Shown here: piece by piece, positions 1-7,450 of the stretch
Layout: every line of letters starts with the position of its first letter
How positions within the stretch are numbered: position 1 is the first letter of the stretch
Source: CBDVBD01 sp965372135
GTDB lineage: Bacteria; Electryoneota; RPQS01; CBDVBD01
Assembly: GCA_965372135.1 (NCBI GenBank)
Contig: CBDVBD010000103.1
Span: forward strand, 1-11,813
DNA: 11,813 nucleotides
Direction of reading: 5' to 3'
The notes under the pieces: model-generated
What the model saw: the letters and a program-made list of their open reading frames with translations, nothing else
Database searches by the model: none
What the model was told of the DNA's origin: nothing
Program-made: the position numbers and the translations under genes

Positions 1-13
1 TTAAAATGATAAG

Positions 14-19
14 AAGGAG
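14..19 (+). promoter_or_regulatory. Shine-Dalgarno site of the 163-aa secreted protein
   Basis: AAGGAG lies 6 bases before the ATG at 26. This is strong support for that start. No promoter can be judged because the window begins only 25 bases upstream. Confidence 0.8.
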
Positions 20-25
20 TAAAAG

Positions 26-517
26 ATGTCAAAAATTACTCTAACGTCTACAATCATAGTAGCATCAGTTCTGTGTGTTACATTATGTTCCATCGGGATT
101 TTGTTAGCACAACCGTCCAGCGACAACTACATCCTGAAAAAGTGGGCGATCAGCAGCGGGGGAGGCAGCGCGAGTTCTGACAACTACCAAGCGATTATGG
201 TTGTCGGACAGAGCAGCCCTCCCGGAACATCTTCCAGTACCAATTACACTTTGTACAGCGGTTACTTGCAACCCATATTTGCTGCCGGAGCGCCTGGAGC
301 ACCGTTGGTTTGGGTTTGGACCGATAGTGCAAATGTGTATTTGGATTGGGATGACGTTACCAGCGCCACGTCCTATCGCATCTACCGTTCGACTGACACA
401 AATGTCACAGCAGATCCCGGTAACTTGATCGGCACCAGCCCCACATCGAACTACACCGACACCGGCGTAGTAGCGGACAGCGTTAAATTCTTCTACCTGA
501 TTACTGCCGATAATTAG
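26..517 (+). CDS. Small secreted protein with C-terminal FN3-like module
   Basis: This 163-residue protein has a clear signal peptide: a short basic start (MSK) and a hydrophobic stretch to about residue 28, with likely cleavage near LLA/QPSS. Residues 31-85 carry the spaced motifs SSDNY, SSDNY and SSTNY around a Gly/Ser-rich stretch, a pattern seen in secreted proteins of uncultured FCB-type bacteria. Residues 93-163 form an FN3-like beta-sandwich (VWVW, LDWDDV, SYRIYRSTD, YTDTGV, FFYLITA). The same module ends the 493-residue protein downstream. The protein stops straight after the YLITADN strand, so there is no further sorting domain such as a type IX secretion tail. It is probably exported to the periplasm or cell surface. 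Its function is not recognised. The start is fixed by the Shine-Dalgarno site at 14-19. Confidence 0.85.
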   Translation: MSKITLTSTIIVASVLCVTLCSIGILLAQPSSDNYILKKWAISSGGGSASSDNYQAIMVVGQSSPPGTSSSTNYTLYSGYLQPIFAAGAPGAPLVWVWTDSANVYLDWDDVTSATSYRIYRSTDTNVTADPGNLIGTSPTSNYTDTGVVADSVKFFYLITADN

Positions 518-524
518 ACTGGCT
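302..524 (+). repeat. FN3-module direct repeat, copy 1
   Basis: This 223-base stretch aligns without gaps to 2404-2626. By hand count there are about 28 mismatches (about 87% identity). It encodes the last 71 residues of the 163-aa protein plus the stop codon and the next 7 bases (TAGACTGGCT). Similarity ends abruptly after 524. Confidence 0.9.
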
Positions 525-525
525 T

Positions 526-972
526 AGTTCCAAATTCAGTCCCACTACACGTGAAACTGCCGATCACAGCCTGCCTTTCTGTGTGGCATCCGCTCTTGTG
601 GATAAGAGCCTAACGACAGCCAGTTTTTCCGATGAGCAGATTAAAAATCAGCGGCTAAAAAAGTTGATGAAGAGGATTTCCATCAAGGCAAATATGGAAT
701 TTGACAAGCAATTTCCTGAGATGCAATCCAGCCAGGTTACCATCAAAACGATGGATGGGCGTGAGAAAACAGTGCGAGTAGATTTCCCAAAAGGTGATCC
801 TCGCATGCCCATGAGTCAAGCGGATCTGGATGCAAAATTTAATGGGTTGTTGAACAATCTGGTTACAGCGGAACGGCAAGATGAGATCAAAGAAACCGTC
901 TTTGACTTGGAGAACTTGCCGAAAATATCGGATTTAATGGCGCTTTGTTTGTCTGATTCGTCAGACGAATGA
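526..972 (+). pseudogene. C-terminal remnant of an MmgE/PrpD-family gene
   Basis: The open frame gives about 149 residues that match only the C-terminal third of MmgE/PrpD proteins (2-methylcitrate dehydratase and relatives, normally about 450 residues). The landmarks are TRETADHSLPF near the beginning, then TIKTMDGRE, FPKGDPRMPMSQADLDAKF and a final helical stretch ending DLMALCLSDSSDE. The conserved TRETADHSLPF motif lies upstream of the first usable start (GTG at 583). Any protein made from 583 would lose it, and there is no convincing ribosome site there. The N-terminal helical domain is absent. The frame is closed by TAA at 511-513, and homology appears right after the FN3 repeat ends at 524. 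This is best read as a gene remnant truncated by a rearrangement. It is not expected to be catalytic. Confidence 0.8.
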
Positions 973-1102
973 TTAGAAATCAGAGTAAAGATACTCTAAT
1001 AATGCACCTCAAGTAAATTCATTTCTCTATATTACTTCTAAAGGCAGCAAGGATTTTTCACGAACTGATCCCAGTGTTATTAATGTCAAATCATCCTTGC
1101 TA

Positions 1103-1111
1103 TGGTATAAT
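1103..1111 (+). promoter_or_regulatory. Extended -10 promoter of the 493-aa gene
   Basis: TGGTATAAT matches the extended -10 consensus TGnTATAAT exactly. No good -35 is visible (ATGTCA at 17-base spacing), which is typical of extended -10 promoters. Transcription would begin near 1118, giving a leader of about 20 bases that contains the ribosome site. Confidence 0.65.
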
Positions 1112-1123
1112 TGTGATCTTCTT

Positions 1124-1130
1124 AAGGAGG
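1124..1130 (+). promoter_or_regulatory. Strong Shine-Dalgarno site
   Basis: AAGGAGG lies 7 bases before the ATG at 1138. It fixes that start. Confidence 0.85.
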
Positions 1131-1137
1131 AAGACTA

Positions 1138-2619
1138 ATGATCTACAAAAGTGGCATTTTGAGCTTAATCGTGGGGTTGGTGATTTCCTTACCCTGCTGG
1201 GGGCAAGTATTCATTGATGATTTCGAAGGCGGGTTGGGAAACTGGACTGGGACCTGGGTGTTGACGGATTCATCAAGCCATTCACCTACCCATAGTTTGA
1301 CGGATGGCTACGGCAATTATTTACCAAACCAGAATATCTGGGAGGCGATGGCACAGGGAGTTGATTTGACCGGATTTCAATCCGCCGATTTGATCTACTG
1401 GACAAAGTATGCACTGGAAACTGGTTTTGATTACGCCTACCTTGAAGTATCCACTGACGGTGGTACTAATTGGATGAACGTGGTCACGTTCAATGGGATT
1501 CAAAATGATTGGGTGGCGGACACCATTGATGTCGGCGGGTACGTTGGACTGAATGATGTCAGGTTTCGTTTTCGATTAACCTCTGATGGGGCTTTAGAAC
1601 TTGACGGAATGTATGTCGATGATTTCCAAATTGAGGGAGGACACGAGGATATCACACCGCCTCTGGTAGTGCATGAACCCGATCCGGATACCACAAGCTG
1701 GGTAGGGGACGTGGTGATTGACGCAGAAATCACTGACGTTTCCGGTGTCCATGAAGCCAGCCTGTTCTGCAGCGTAGATAATGCTCCATACGTCGAGACC
1801 GTACCAGACAGTACGGTTGGGGATATGTACTATTTCACGATACCTTCGCACGGAGCAGGTGCCTGGACGGAATACTATTTCCATGCGACAGATAGTGCTT
1901 CCCCGCCCAACAGCGGTGACAGTGAGACTTACGAGCATATCTTTGGTACCATCCTTTACTATGACGACGGTGATCCGGAATACATTTACCAGTATGCGGC
2001 TACCAATCAGTTAGCCGTGCGGTTCAGCGCCACGCAAGCCCTGCCGTTAGCGGCGATTATTTTTCGCTTCTATCAGGATGACACCCACGACCTGGATACG
2101 GTGGATGTGTATGTTTGGGCTGATGTGGGTGGGTATCCTGCCGGCGTGGAACTGGGTCCTTTGCCGTTATATCCGGTGAATACATTGGAGAACACACAAG
2201 CTTGGACCCGCATGGACATGAGACCCTACGCGTATACTGCTGGACCTGATTTTTTCGCTGGATGTCAGCTCCGAAGTACATTGCCGGTGATTTTAGGGGA
2301 TAGTCCTGCTGTTTCGAACCGCTCCTTTGTTAATACGGGCACCTGGACACCTGCAACCACCGATTTCCATCTCCGAGCGGTGGTGGGTGAATACATTGGT
2401 GTACCCGTGGTTTGGGTTTGGATCGATGGTGCAAATGTGCATCTGGATTGGGATGACGTTACCGACGCTACCTCCTATCGCATTTACCGTTCGACTGACA
2501 CAGATGTTACAGCCACTCCCGGCAACCTGACCGGAACCAGCCCGACATCGGACTACACTGACACAGGCGTAGTAGCGGACAGCGTCAAATTCTTCTACCT
2601 GGTTACTGCCAACAATTAG
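1138..2619 (+). CDS. Secreted multidomain beta-sandwich protein with C-terminal FN3-like module
   Basis: This 493-residue protein has a signal peptide (MIYKSG, a hydrophobic core, then CWGQ at about residue 23). Residues 24-170 resemble the jelly-roll domains of immune-inhibitor-A or MAM-type extracellular proteins: DDFEGGLGNW, then YLEVSTDGGTNW, then VDDFQIEGG. Residues 173-268 look Ig-like (ITPPLVVHEP, DVVIDAEITDVSGV, YYFHATD). Residues 270-415 form another beta-rich domain beginning ILYYDDGDPEY and containing LAVRFS, DVYVWADVGGYP and FHLRAVVG. Residues 423-493 are the FN3-like module shared with the 163-aa protein. No catalytic motif of a peptidase or glycosidase is seen. It is probably a surface or exported binding protein. 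It has its own promoter and Shine-Dalgarno site and lies 46 bases before the 918-aa gene, so the two are likely co-transcribed. Confidence 0.85.
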   Translation: MIYKSGILSLIVGLVISLPCWGQVFIDDFEGGLGNWTGTWVLTDSSSHSPTHSLTDGYGNYLPNQNIWEAMAQGVDLTGFQSADLIYWTKYALETGFDYAYLEVSTDGGTNWMNVVTFNGIQNDWVADTIDVGGYVGLNDVRFRFRLTSDGALELDGMYVDDFQIEGGHEDITPPLVVHEPDPDTTSWVGDVVIDAEITDVSGVHEASLFCSVDNAPYVETVPDSTVGDMYYFTIPSHGAGAWTEYYFHATDSASPPNSGDSETYEHIFGTILYYDDGDPEYIYQYAATNQLAVRFSATQALPLAAIIFRFYQDDTHDLDTVDVYVWADVGGYPAGVELGPLPLYPVNTLENTQAWTRMDMRPYAYTAGPDFFAGCQLRSTLPVILGDSPAVSNRSFVNTGTWTPATTDFHLRAVVGEYIGVPVVWVWIDGANVHLDWDDVTDATSYRIYRSTDTDVTATPGNLTGTSPTSDYTDTGVVADSVKFFYLVTANN

Positions 2620-2626
2620 ACTGGCT
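2404..2626 (+). repeat. FN3-module direct repeat, copy 2
   Basis: Partner of the copy at 302-524. At the protein level about 60 of 71 residues are identical. Many DNA differences are at third codon positions, which suggests both copies are under protein-level selection. Identity includes the TAGACTGGCT around and after the stop codon. Confidence 0.9.
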
Positions 2627-2653
2627 AAACTGGTGTAATTAATAAACCTGCAC

Positions 2654-2660
2654 GAGGAGA
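2654..2660 (+). promoter_or_regulatory. Shine-Dalgarno site of the 918-aa gene
   Basis: GAGGAGA lies 5 bases before the ATG at 2666 and supports that start. Confidence 0.75.
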
Positions 2661-2665
2661 AAATC

Positions 2666-5422
2666 ATGAGGTATGGTATTGCTATACTCACAATCGTCAC
2701 CGCTCTGTGCATTTTTGCGGTGGGCGGATTGGCAACGGTTCCCAACTACATCAATTACCAGGGAACATTGACCGACAGCAGCGGGAATCCGATTGCCGGT
2801 ACCCGTACTATACAGTTTTTACTTTACACGGATCCGGTGGGAGGTGGTAGCTTTTGGAATGAGATCCATTGGAATGTAGATATCACCGATGGATTATTTC
2901 AAGTACAACTGAGTGGATTTCCGGACACAACATTTAACGGGGATATCCGATGGTTGGAAATGGTTATCGATGGGGAAACCTTTGATCCGAGGACTTCATT
3001 TGTAAGTGTTCCATATGCTTATAAATCAGGGTCATCCGACCAAGCAACAGTGTCAGAATCTGCAAATCACGCCACATATTCTGATACTGCCACCTGGGCG
3101 TTAGGGGGAGTAGGCGGCGCTTCTTCGGATACCGTGACTTTTGCATGGTGGGCAGATAGCGCTAACTGGGCGGATTCCGCTAATCACTCTGAGTATTCGG
3201 ACACTGCAATTGAAGCCAATCATTCAATATATGCAGATTCGGCGATACATGCAGTAAACTCTGATACCGCGGAATATGCCTTGACTGGAGCCGGCGGAAC
3301 CGGTTGGAGTCTAACTGGCAACAGCGGGACAGATCCAACTGTGAATTTCATAGGTACTTCGGATAATCAGGCTGTTGTTATTAGGGTAAACAACAACAGA
3401 ATCATTCGTTTGGAACCTGATGATGAAAGCCCTAATGTTATTTGTGGTAGTAGCAATAATTTTGTGGCTGACGGCATGAGGGGAGGCACTATCAGTGGGG
3501 GAGGGTTCGTTAGTGAACCTCATAGCATGTATGATCGTTATGGAACAATTGGTGGTGGACAGGGGAACATAGTTGGTCTTGAAGACCATACACCGGTTAA
3601 TCAGAAATGGGCTACAGTAGGAGGAGGTCTACAAAATACAGCGAGTGGTCAAAGTTCCGTCATAGCAGGTGGTCAAGAAAACATCGCAAGTGGAAATAAA
3701 GCTACGATAAGTGGTGGGTGGCACAACGATGCCAGTGGTGATTGGGCCACTATCCCAGGTGGTTATTATAACAACGCAGATGGGAATTATAGTTTCGCGG
3801 CTGGACATTACGCTCTGGCTGACCACGAAGGATCATTCGTCTGGGCTGACGCTGAACCAGTACCTTTTAGTTCTACCGGTAATAACCAGTTTTTAATCCA
3901 TGCATCAGGCGGCGTTGGTCTTGGAACCAACAGTCCAGAGGAACAGCTCGATGTAAACGGCACCGCGAGGATGACAGGTTTCAAAATGCCTACAGGCGCT
4001 GTTAACGGGTACGTTCTAACCAGCGATGGCTCAGGTGTGGGAATTTGGCAACCAGGAAGCGGAGGCGGAGGTATTGGTGGAAGCGGAACCGCCAATTATC
4101 ATCCCAAATTCACGGGGGCTACAACAATAGGCAATTCTGTGATCTATGAAACAGGCAGCAACATCGGTATCGGGACCACAACTCCAGCACAGAAATTGGA
4201 GGTTGTAGGGACAATTCAACTGACCGGCTTCAAAATGCCTACTGGCGCATCCAACGGATATATTCTAACCAGCGATGGTTCTGGGGTGGGAACTTGGCAA
4301 CCAGGAAATGGAGGTGGAGGCATCGGTGGAAATGGTACCACTAATTATATCCCCAAGTTTACCGGATCAACCACAATCGGGAATTCCACAATCTACCAAT
4401 CCGGTAGCTATGTCGGTATCGGCACCACCAGTCCCAACCGGACATTCGATGTGAATGGTAGAGGAATATTTGAAGACAACACGAGCGATGAAGTGTTGAA
4501 GGTAACCAACACTTCCACCGGTACCGGAACTGGTTTCTATGTGTCGATTGATGCTACCTCCATTGCACAAAACGCTGCCGTTAAAGCAGTAGCCGAAGGG
4601 ACCGCAGGAGCTGGGACAGGTGTCTGGGGAATTACCTATAGTCAAGGCACAGCAATTGGTAGTGCCATCGGCGTATATGGCGAAAGCATGTCACCCACTA
4701 CTACCGGAGGAGCTGCATTTGGGGTGCTGGGCAGAAGTAGATCTGTCCCAGATCAAGGGAGTGAAACATCAGCTGGTGTTTTTGGTTGGGGTGATGTAAC
4801 TTCGGGTAGAACTTACGGTGTATGGGGTGAAACATTTTCCAGTACCGATGCAGTATCGGGTGTTTATGGCGCTAATTTAGCTAATTCAGGGATGACTAGA
4901 GGAACCATTGGGACAGTCGTATCCACCACCGCTGGCGCTGCAGGAGTTTTGGGAGCGGCTCCTTCATCAGGTACAGTTCGGGGAGTCATGGGATATTGTC
5001 ATTCAGCTTCGGGCTACGGCGTCTATTCCGACGGTCATTTTAGAGTAGAACCTGGGTGGATGATGATTAGTCTAGAAGAGACTCCAGATGGGGTAATTGA
5101 AAACTATGTGAACACAAGCACGGAACCATGGATTGAGGATTTTGGAGAAGGGCAGCTCGAAAACGGTGTCACCCACATTGAATTAGAGGGATTATTTCTC
5201 GAAACTGTCACCATAGATGATCAGCATCCCATGAAGGTGTTCGTCCAACTCAATGATGATTGCAACGGCGTTTGGATCAAGCGTGGTACTACCGGATTCG
5301 ATGTGATCGAACTGCACTACGGCAAGAGTAATGCTAGGTTTACTTACCGGGTAGTGGCGAAACGAAAAGGGTATGAAAATACTAGGTTGGAACCCGTATT
5401 TCAAGAGGTTAGCAGCCGATAA
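2666..5422 (+). CDS. Secreted fibre-like surface protein with YadA-type head repeats
   Basis: This 918-residue protein has a signal peptide ending near residue 23. Residues 24-122 are a domain common in uncultured FCB-type genomes (NYINYQGTLTDSSGNPIAG, then FVSVPYAYKS). Residues 123-208 hold loose repeats built on SANHxxYSDTA and ADSA. Residues 316-390 are five 15-residue YadA-like head repeats of the form ATVGGGLQNTASG. Three GxGTxSPxxxxxDVxG motifs follow, and residues 428-510 are repeated in tandem at 511-593. Residues 600-790 are Gly-rich with GVWG, GVYG and GVLG turns. A conserved tail begins near GYGVYSDGHFRV and includes EPWIEDFGEGQL and YRVVAKRKGYE. The repeats suggest a trimeric beta-rich fibre. 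No YadA-type membrane anchor and no S74 chaperone domain is visible, so how it is held at the surface is unknown. It may be an adhesin or S-layer-like fibre, but this is inference. Confidence 0.85.
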   Translation: MRYGIAILTIVTALCIFAVGGLATVPNYINYQGTLTDSSGNPIAGTRTIQFLLYTDPVGGGSFWNEIHWNVDITDGLFQVQLSGFPDTTFNGDIRWLEMVIDGETFDPRTSFVSVPYAYKSGSSDQATVSESANHATYSDTATWALGGVGGASSDTVTFAWWADSANWADSANHSEYSDTAIEANHSIYADSAIHAVNSDTAEYALTGAGGTGWSLTGNSGTDPTVNFIGTSDNQAVVIRVNNNRIIRLEPDDESPNVICGSSNNFVADGMRGGTISGGGFVSEPHSMYDRYGTIGGGQGNIVGLEDHTPVNQKWATVGGGLQNTASGQSSVIAGGQENIASGNKATISGGWHNDASGDWATIPGGYYNNADGNYSFAAGHYALADHEGSFVWADAEPVPFSSTGNNQFLIHASGGVGLGTNSPEEQLDVNGTARMTGFKMPTGAVNGYVLTSDGSGVGIWQPGSGGGGIGGSGTANYHPKFTGATTIGNSVIYETGSNIGIGTTTPAQKLEVVGTIQLTGFKMPTGASNGYILTSDGSGVGTWQPGNGGGGIGGNGTTNYIPKFTGSTTIGNSTIYQSGSYVGIGTTSPNRTFDVNGRGIFEDNTSDEVLKVTNTSTGTGTGFYVSIDATSIAQNAAVKAVAEGTAGAGTGVWGITYSQGTAIGSAIGVYGESMSPTTTGGAAFGVLGRSRSVPDQGSETSAGVFGWGDVTSGRTYGVWGETFSSTDAVSGVYGANLANSGMTRGTIGTVVSTTAGAAGVLGAAPSSGTVRGVMGYCHSASGYGVYSDGHFRVEPGWMMISLEETPDGVIENYVNTSTEPWIEDFGEGQLENGVTHIELEGLFLETVTIDDQHPMKVFVQLNDDCNGVWIKRGTTGFDVIELHYGKSNARFTYRVVAKRKGYENTRLEPVFQEVSSR
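3611..3835 (+). repeat. Five YadA-like 15-residue head repeats
   Basis: Five consecutive 45-base units encode the pattern (A/S)xxxGG..N.ASGxx: ATVGGG, SVIAGG, ATISGG, ATIPGG and SFAAGH. The underlying DNA is diverged, so this is an old protein-level repeat. Looser units precede it (GTISGGGF, GTIGGGQ). Confidence 0.8.
3947..4444 (+). repeat. Tandem duplication of an 83-residue unit
   Basis: The units 3947-4195 and 4196-4444 are offset by exactly 249 bases. Both run from (L)(D/E)V.GT through TGFKMPTGA, TSDGSGVG, WQPG, GGGGIGG, PKFTG and TTIGNS to GIGTT. The Gly-rich WQPG-GGGGIGG linker is kept in both. Confidence 0.85.
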
Positions 5423-5580
5423 TAGACCTATCCTCGTAATCTGTAGGAAATCTTTGAAAGAGAATTATGAATAACTCACAGATTTCAATATGGAGTCCAA
5501 TCGGGGGAAATACGTGCTGATATCGAGGAATTAAAGCGGCGTTAAATTCCTTTAGACTTCAAATGGTTAGGCAAAAAGAA
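5423..5580. other. Intergenic region between convergent genes
   Basis: No supported gene lies here. It contains an imperfect inverted repeat (GGAATT at 5528-5533 with AATTCC at 5546-5551). It also contains a short open stretch that could encode a tail such as RADIEELKRR, too short to assign. The terminator follows. Confidence 0.5.
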
Positions 5581-5607
5581 AAAGCCCGGAATGACCGGGC
5601 TTTTTTT
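5581..5607. terminator. Bidirectional intrinsic terminator
   Basis: The stem is GCCCGG (5584-5589), loop AATGA and CCGGGC (5595-5600), extended by an AAA/TTT pair, with a run of seven T on the + strand. On the - strand the hairpin is followed by TTTTTCTTTTT. It therefore serves both the + strand 918-aa gene and the - strand nuoI transcript, which end tail to tail. Confidence 0.9.
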
Positions 5608-5630
5608 GTATGCGAATTTGTAAGATTGGG

Positions 5631-6206
5631 TTAGGCGGCGATGACGTCTTGTAATCGTCCTTGGGCGGCGTATTTTTCGCTGACTTCACCGTCGGCTAAT
5701 AAGGCATTGATGTCCATGATCATAGATTCGCGGGAGTAGCCGGATAAGCCCAATTCAGGGAAATCCATGCGGATGGCATCTTCGGGACAGGCTTCCACGC
5801 AGTAACCGCAGAAGCAGCAGCGTAACAAATCCAGATCCCAACCGATGGCATATTTTTCCACAGTGGGGTCTTCGTGTTCGGCGGCGGTGATGTGGATGCA
5901 ATCGCAGGGGCAGATGGTTTCGCACATCATGCAGGCGACGCATTTGATGGTGCCGTCTTCACGCAGCATCAGCCGATGACGCAGCCGTGCCACTGGCGAT
6001 AATGGGCGCTGCTCTTCGGGATATTGGATGGTGACGAAACCGGGTTTGTAGGATTTGATGAAAAACACGTAGCGGATAATATGACTCCACATGTTCCTGA
6101 AGAAATGCCAGGCGGTGATTGCCAGTCCTCGGAGGATTTCCGGATAGTAGATTTGTTCTTTCCAGCCCGGTTCGAATTTTTTGACGATGACTTTGCGGTC
6201 TATCAT
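5631..6206 (-). CDS. nuoI: NADH-quinone oxidoreductase subunit I
   Basis: NuoI is the ferredoxin-like subunit of complex I. It carries clusters N6a and N6b, which pass electrons from NuoG to NuoB near the quinone site on the cytoplasmic face. Two intact 4Fe-4S motifs are visible: C89-x2-C92-x2-C95-x3-C99-P and C130-x2-C133-x2-C136-x3-C140-P. The N-terminal helix (WHFFRNMW and what follows) fits the membrane-facing part. At 191 residues the length is normal. AAGGA shortly before the ATG at 6206 supports the start. It is the last gene of the cluster here, with a terminator directly downstream rather than nuoJ. Confidence 0.95.
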   Translation of the reverse strand: MIDRKVIVKKFEPGWKEQIYYPEILRGLAITAWHFFRNMWSHIIRYVFFIKSYKPGFVTIQYPEEQRPLSPVARLRHRLMLREDGTIKCVACMMCETICPCDCIHITAAEHEDPTVEKYAIGWDLDLLRCCFCGYCVEACPEDAIRMDFPELGLSGYSRESMIMDINALLADGEVSEKYAAQGRLQDVIAA

Positions 6207-6259
6207 GCGTGGGTCCTTAGTTGTGCGTTCTTTAAGATCTTATATTATACAAATCTCTA

Positions 6260-6283
6260 CTGTCAGGTGAGGGCACCTGACAG
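6260..6283. promoter_or_regulatory. Perfect 10-bp inverted repeat between nuoH and nuoI
   Basis: CTGTCAGGTG, loop AGGG, then CACCTGACAG form a strong hairpin in the 92-base nuoH-nuoI gap. There is no T-tract on the - strand, so it is not a standard terminator. A TATAAT on the - strand (6244-6249) follows but has no fitting -35. The hairpin may stabilise or partly attenuate the operon mRNA, or bind a regulator. Confidence 0.5.
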
Positions 6284-6298
6284 CACGATGATTAACTC

Positions 6299-7393
6299 TT
6301 ATCCGATCAGTGTTAGTACCAATCCTGTTAGCAAAATGTTTATTAATGTCAAGGGCAGTAAGTGTTTCCAGCTCAGGTTCATCAATTGGTCGTAGCGGAA
6401 CCGAGGCAGGGTCCAGCGTACCAGTTGGAAGAACCAGCAGCAGCAGACCACTTTGAACAAGAAGGACAGGAATTGTAATATTACTACGAGCAAATGCGGC
6501 AGCAACCAGGTGCCGCCCCAGGGGAACATGAATCCCATGACCGGATCGCCGTTGTACATGTAAGGGATGTTATAGCCGCCGAAGAACAGGGTGGTAATCA
6601 GGGCGGAGGCTAAGGCGATTTCCGCAAATTCGCCCATGAAGAACAGTCCGAATTTCATGGAGCTGTATTCGGTGTTGAATCCGATGATTTCCGATTCGCC
6701 TTCCGGCAGGTCGAAGGGGACTCGTTTGGTTTCCGCCATGGCTGCCGGCAGGAACAGTAGGAATCCGAGGGGCTGCACCACGATCCCCCATTTGGGGAGG
6801 AATCCGAAGAGCAGTTGGTTTTGCTGCCGGACGATGCTTTCCAACTGCAGGGAGCCGAATACCATGAAGATGCCAATCAACGACAGCCCGAGGATGAGTT
6901 CGTAGGAAATCATCTGGGAACAGCCGCGGATGCCGCCGATCATGGAGAATTTATTATTGGATGACCAGCCCGCCAGGATGATTCCGTACACGCTCAGGGA
7001 GGCAAAGGCGAACAGGAACAGGATCCCCATGTTGATGTTCAGGACTTGCAGGGGGATCATGCGTTCGCCGATCATCAGGTGATCGCCGAAGGGGATAATG
7101 GCGAACACCAGCAGGACGGGGAAGAAGGCGATGATGGGCGCCAGGGTGTGCAGGGTTTTATTGGCTTTCGGGGGCACCCAGTCTTCTTTGATAATCATTT
7201 TCACGGCATCCGCCATGATGTTGACCCATCCCAGCGCTTTGATGCCGAAGATGTTGGCGCGATTGGCTCCGATCCGGTCTTGCATTACCGCACTCTGTTT
7301 CCGTTCCGACCACATGAGGGTGGCGGCGAAGGTGAGTACGAAGATGATGACGAACCAGATTTTGATCAGGTGAATGATGATTTCAAGGATCAT
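6299..7393 (-). CDS. nuoH: NADH-quinone oxidoreductase subunit H
   Basis: NuoH is the membrane subunit that forms much of the quinone-binding chamber and joins the peripheral arm to the proton-pumping arm. At 364 residues it is of normal size, with several hydrophobic helices beginning at once (IIIHLIKIWFVIIFVLTF). Hallmark segments are ERKQSAVMQDRIGANRA near residue 30, AGWSSNNKFSMIGGIRG, and the acidic loop ETKRVPFDLPEGESEIIGF followed by NTEYSSMKFGLFFMGEFAE. The start at 7393 (ATG) is only weakly supported by GAGG upstream. Its usual upstream neighbour nuoG is separated from it by about 1 kb holding a DUF3800 gene and a small RNA gene. nuoHI must therefore rely on long read-through or on a promoter I cannot identify. 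Confidence 0.95.
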   Translation of the reverse strand: MILEIIIHLIKIWFVIIFVLTFAATLMWSERKQSAVMQDRIGANRANIFGIKALGWVNIMADAVKMIIKEDWVPPKANKTLHTLAPIIAFFPVLLVFAIIPFGDHLMIGERMIPLQVLNINMGILFLFAFASLSVYGIILAGWSSNNKFSMIGGIRGCSQMISYELILGLSLIGIFMVFGSLQLESIVRQQNQLLFGFLPKWGIVVQPLGFLLFLPAAMAETKRVPFDLPEGESEIIGFNTEYSSMKFGLFFMGEFAEIALASALITTLFFGGYNIPYMYNGDPVMGFMFPWGGTWLLPHLLVVILQFLSFLFKVVCCCWFFQLVRWTLPRFRYDQLMNLSWKHLLPLTLINILLTGLVLTLIG

Positions 7394-7417
7394 AATGCCT
7401 CGAGTAAAAGAATTTAC

Positions 7418-7446
7418 TTGACAAAACGGTAAATTTTGTTTATATT
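7418..7446 (+). promoter_or_regulatory. Near-consensus sigma-70 promoter of the small RNA
   Basis: TTGACA (7418-7423), a 17-base spacer and TATATT (7441-7446). This is the best promoter match in the window. It points to the structured RNA starting near 7451, diverging from nuoH. Confidence 0.85.
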
Positions 7447-7450
7447 ATTT

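Larger units (their letters stand above)
973..1137 (+). other. Intergenic region with inverted repeat ahead of the 493-aa gene
   Basis: This AT-rich spacer holds a 9-base inverted repeat, AGCAAGGAT at 1046-1054 and ATCCTTGCT at 1093-1101, separated by 38 bases. It is followed at once by the extended -10 promoter and the ribosome site of the next gene. The right arm lies where a -35 element would sit, so it could be an operator or a large hairpin. No gene is seen here. Confidence 0.5.

Noticed and set aside
1138..2619. Type IX secretion C-terminal signal on the secreted proteins
   Set aside because: Both FN3-bearing proteins end right after a beta strand (VTANN, ITADN), without the usual conserved sorting domain.
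5494..5545. Short peptide-coding stretch ending RADIEELKRR
   Set aside because: Only about 20 codons with no start or ribosome site. Too short to call a gene or a remnant of a known family.
6244..6249. Promoter for nuoI (TATAAT on the - strand)
   Set aside because: No -35 at 16-18 bases and no TGn extension. The hairpin occupies that place. Kept only as a weak possibility in the hairpin entry.
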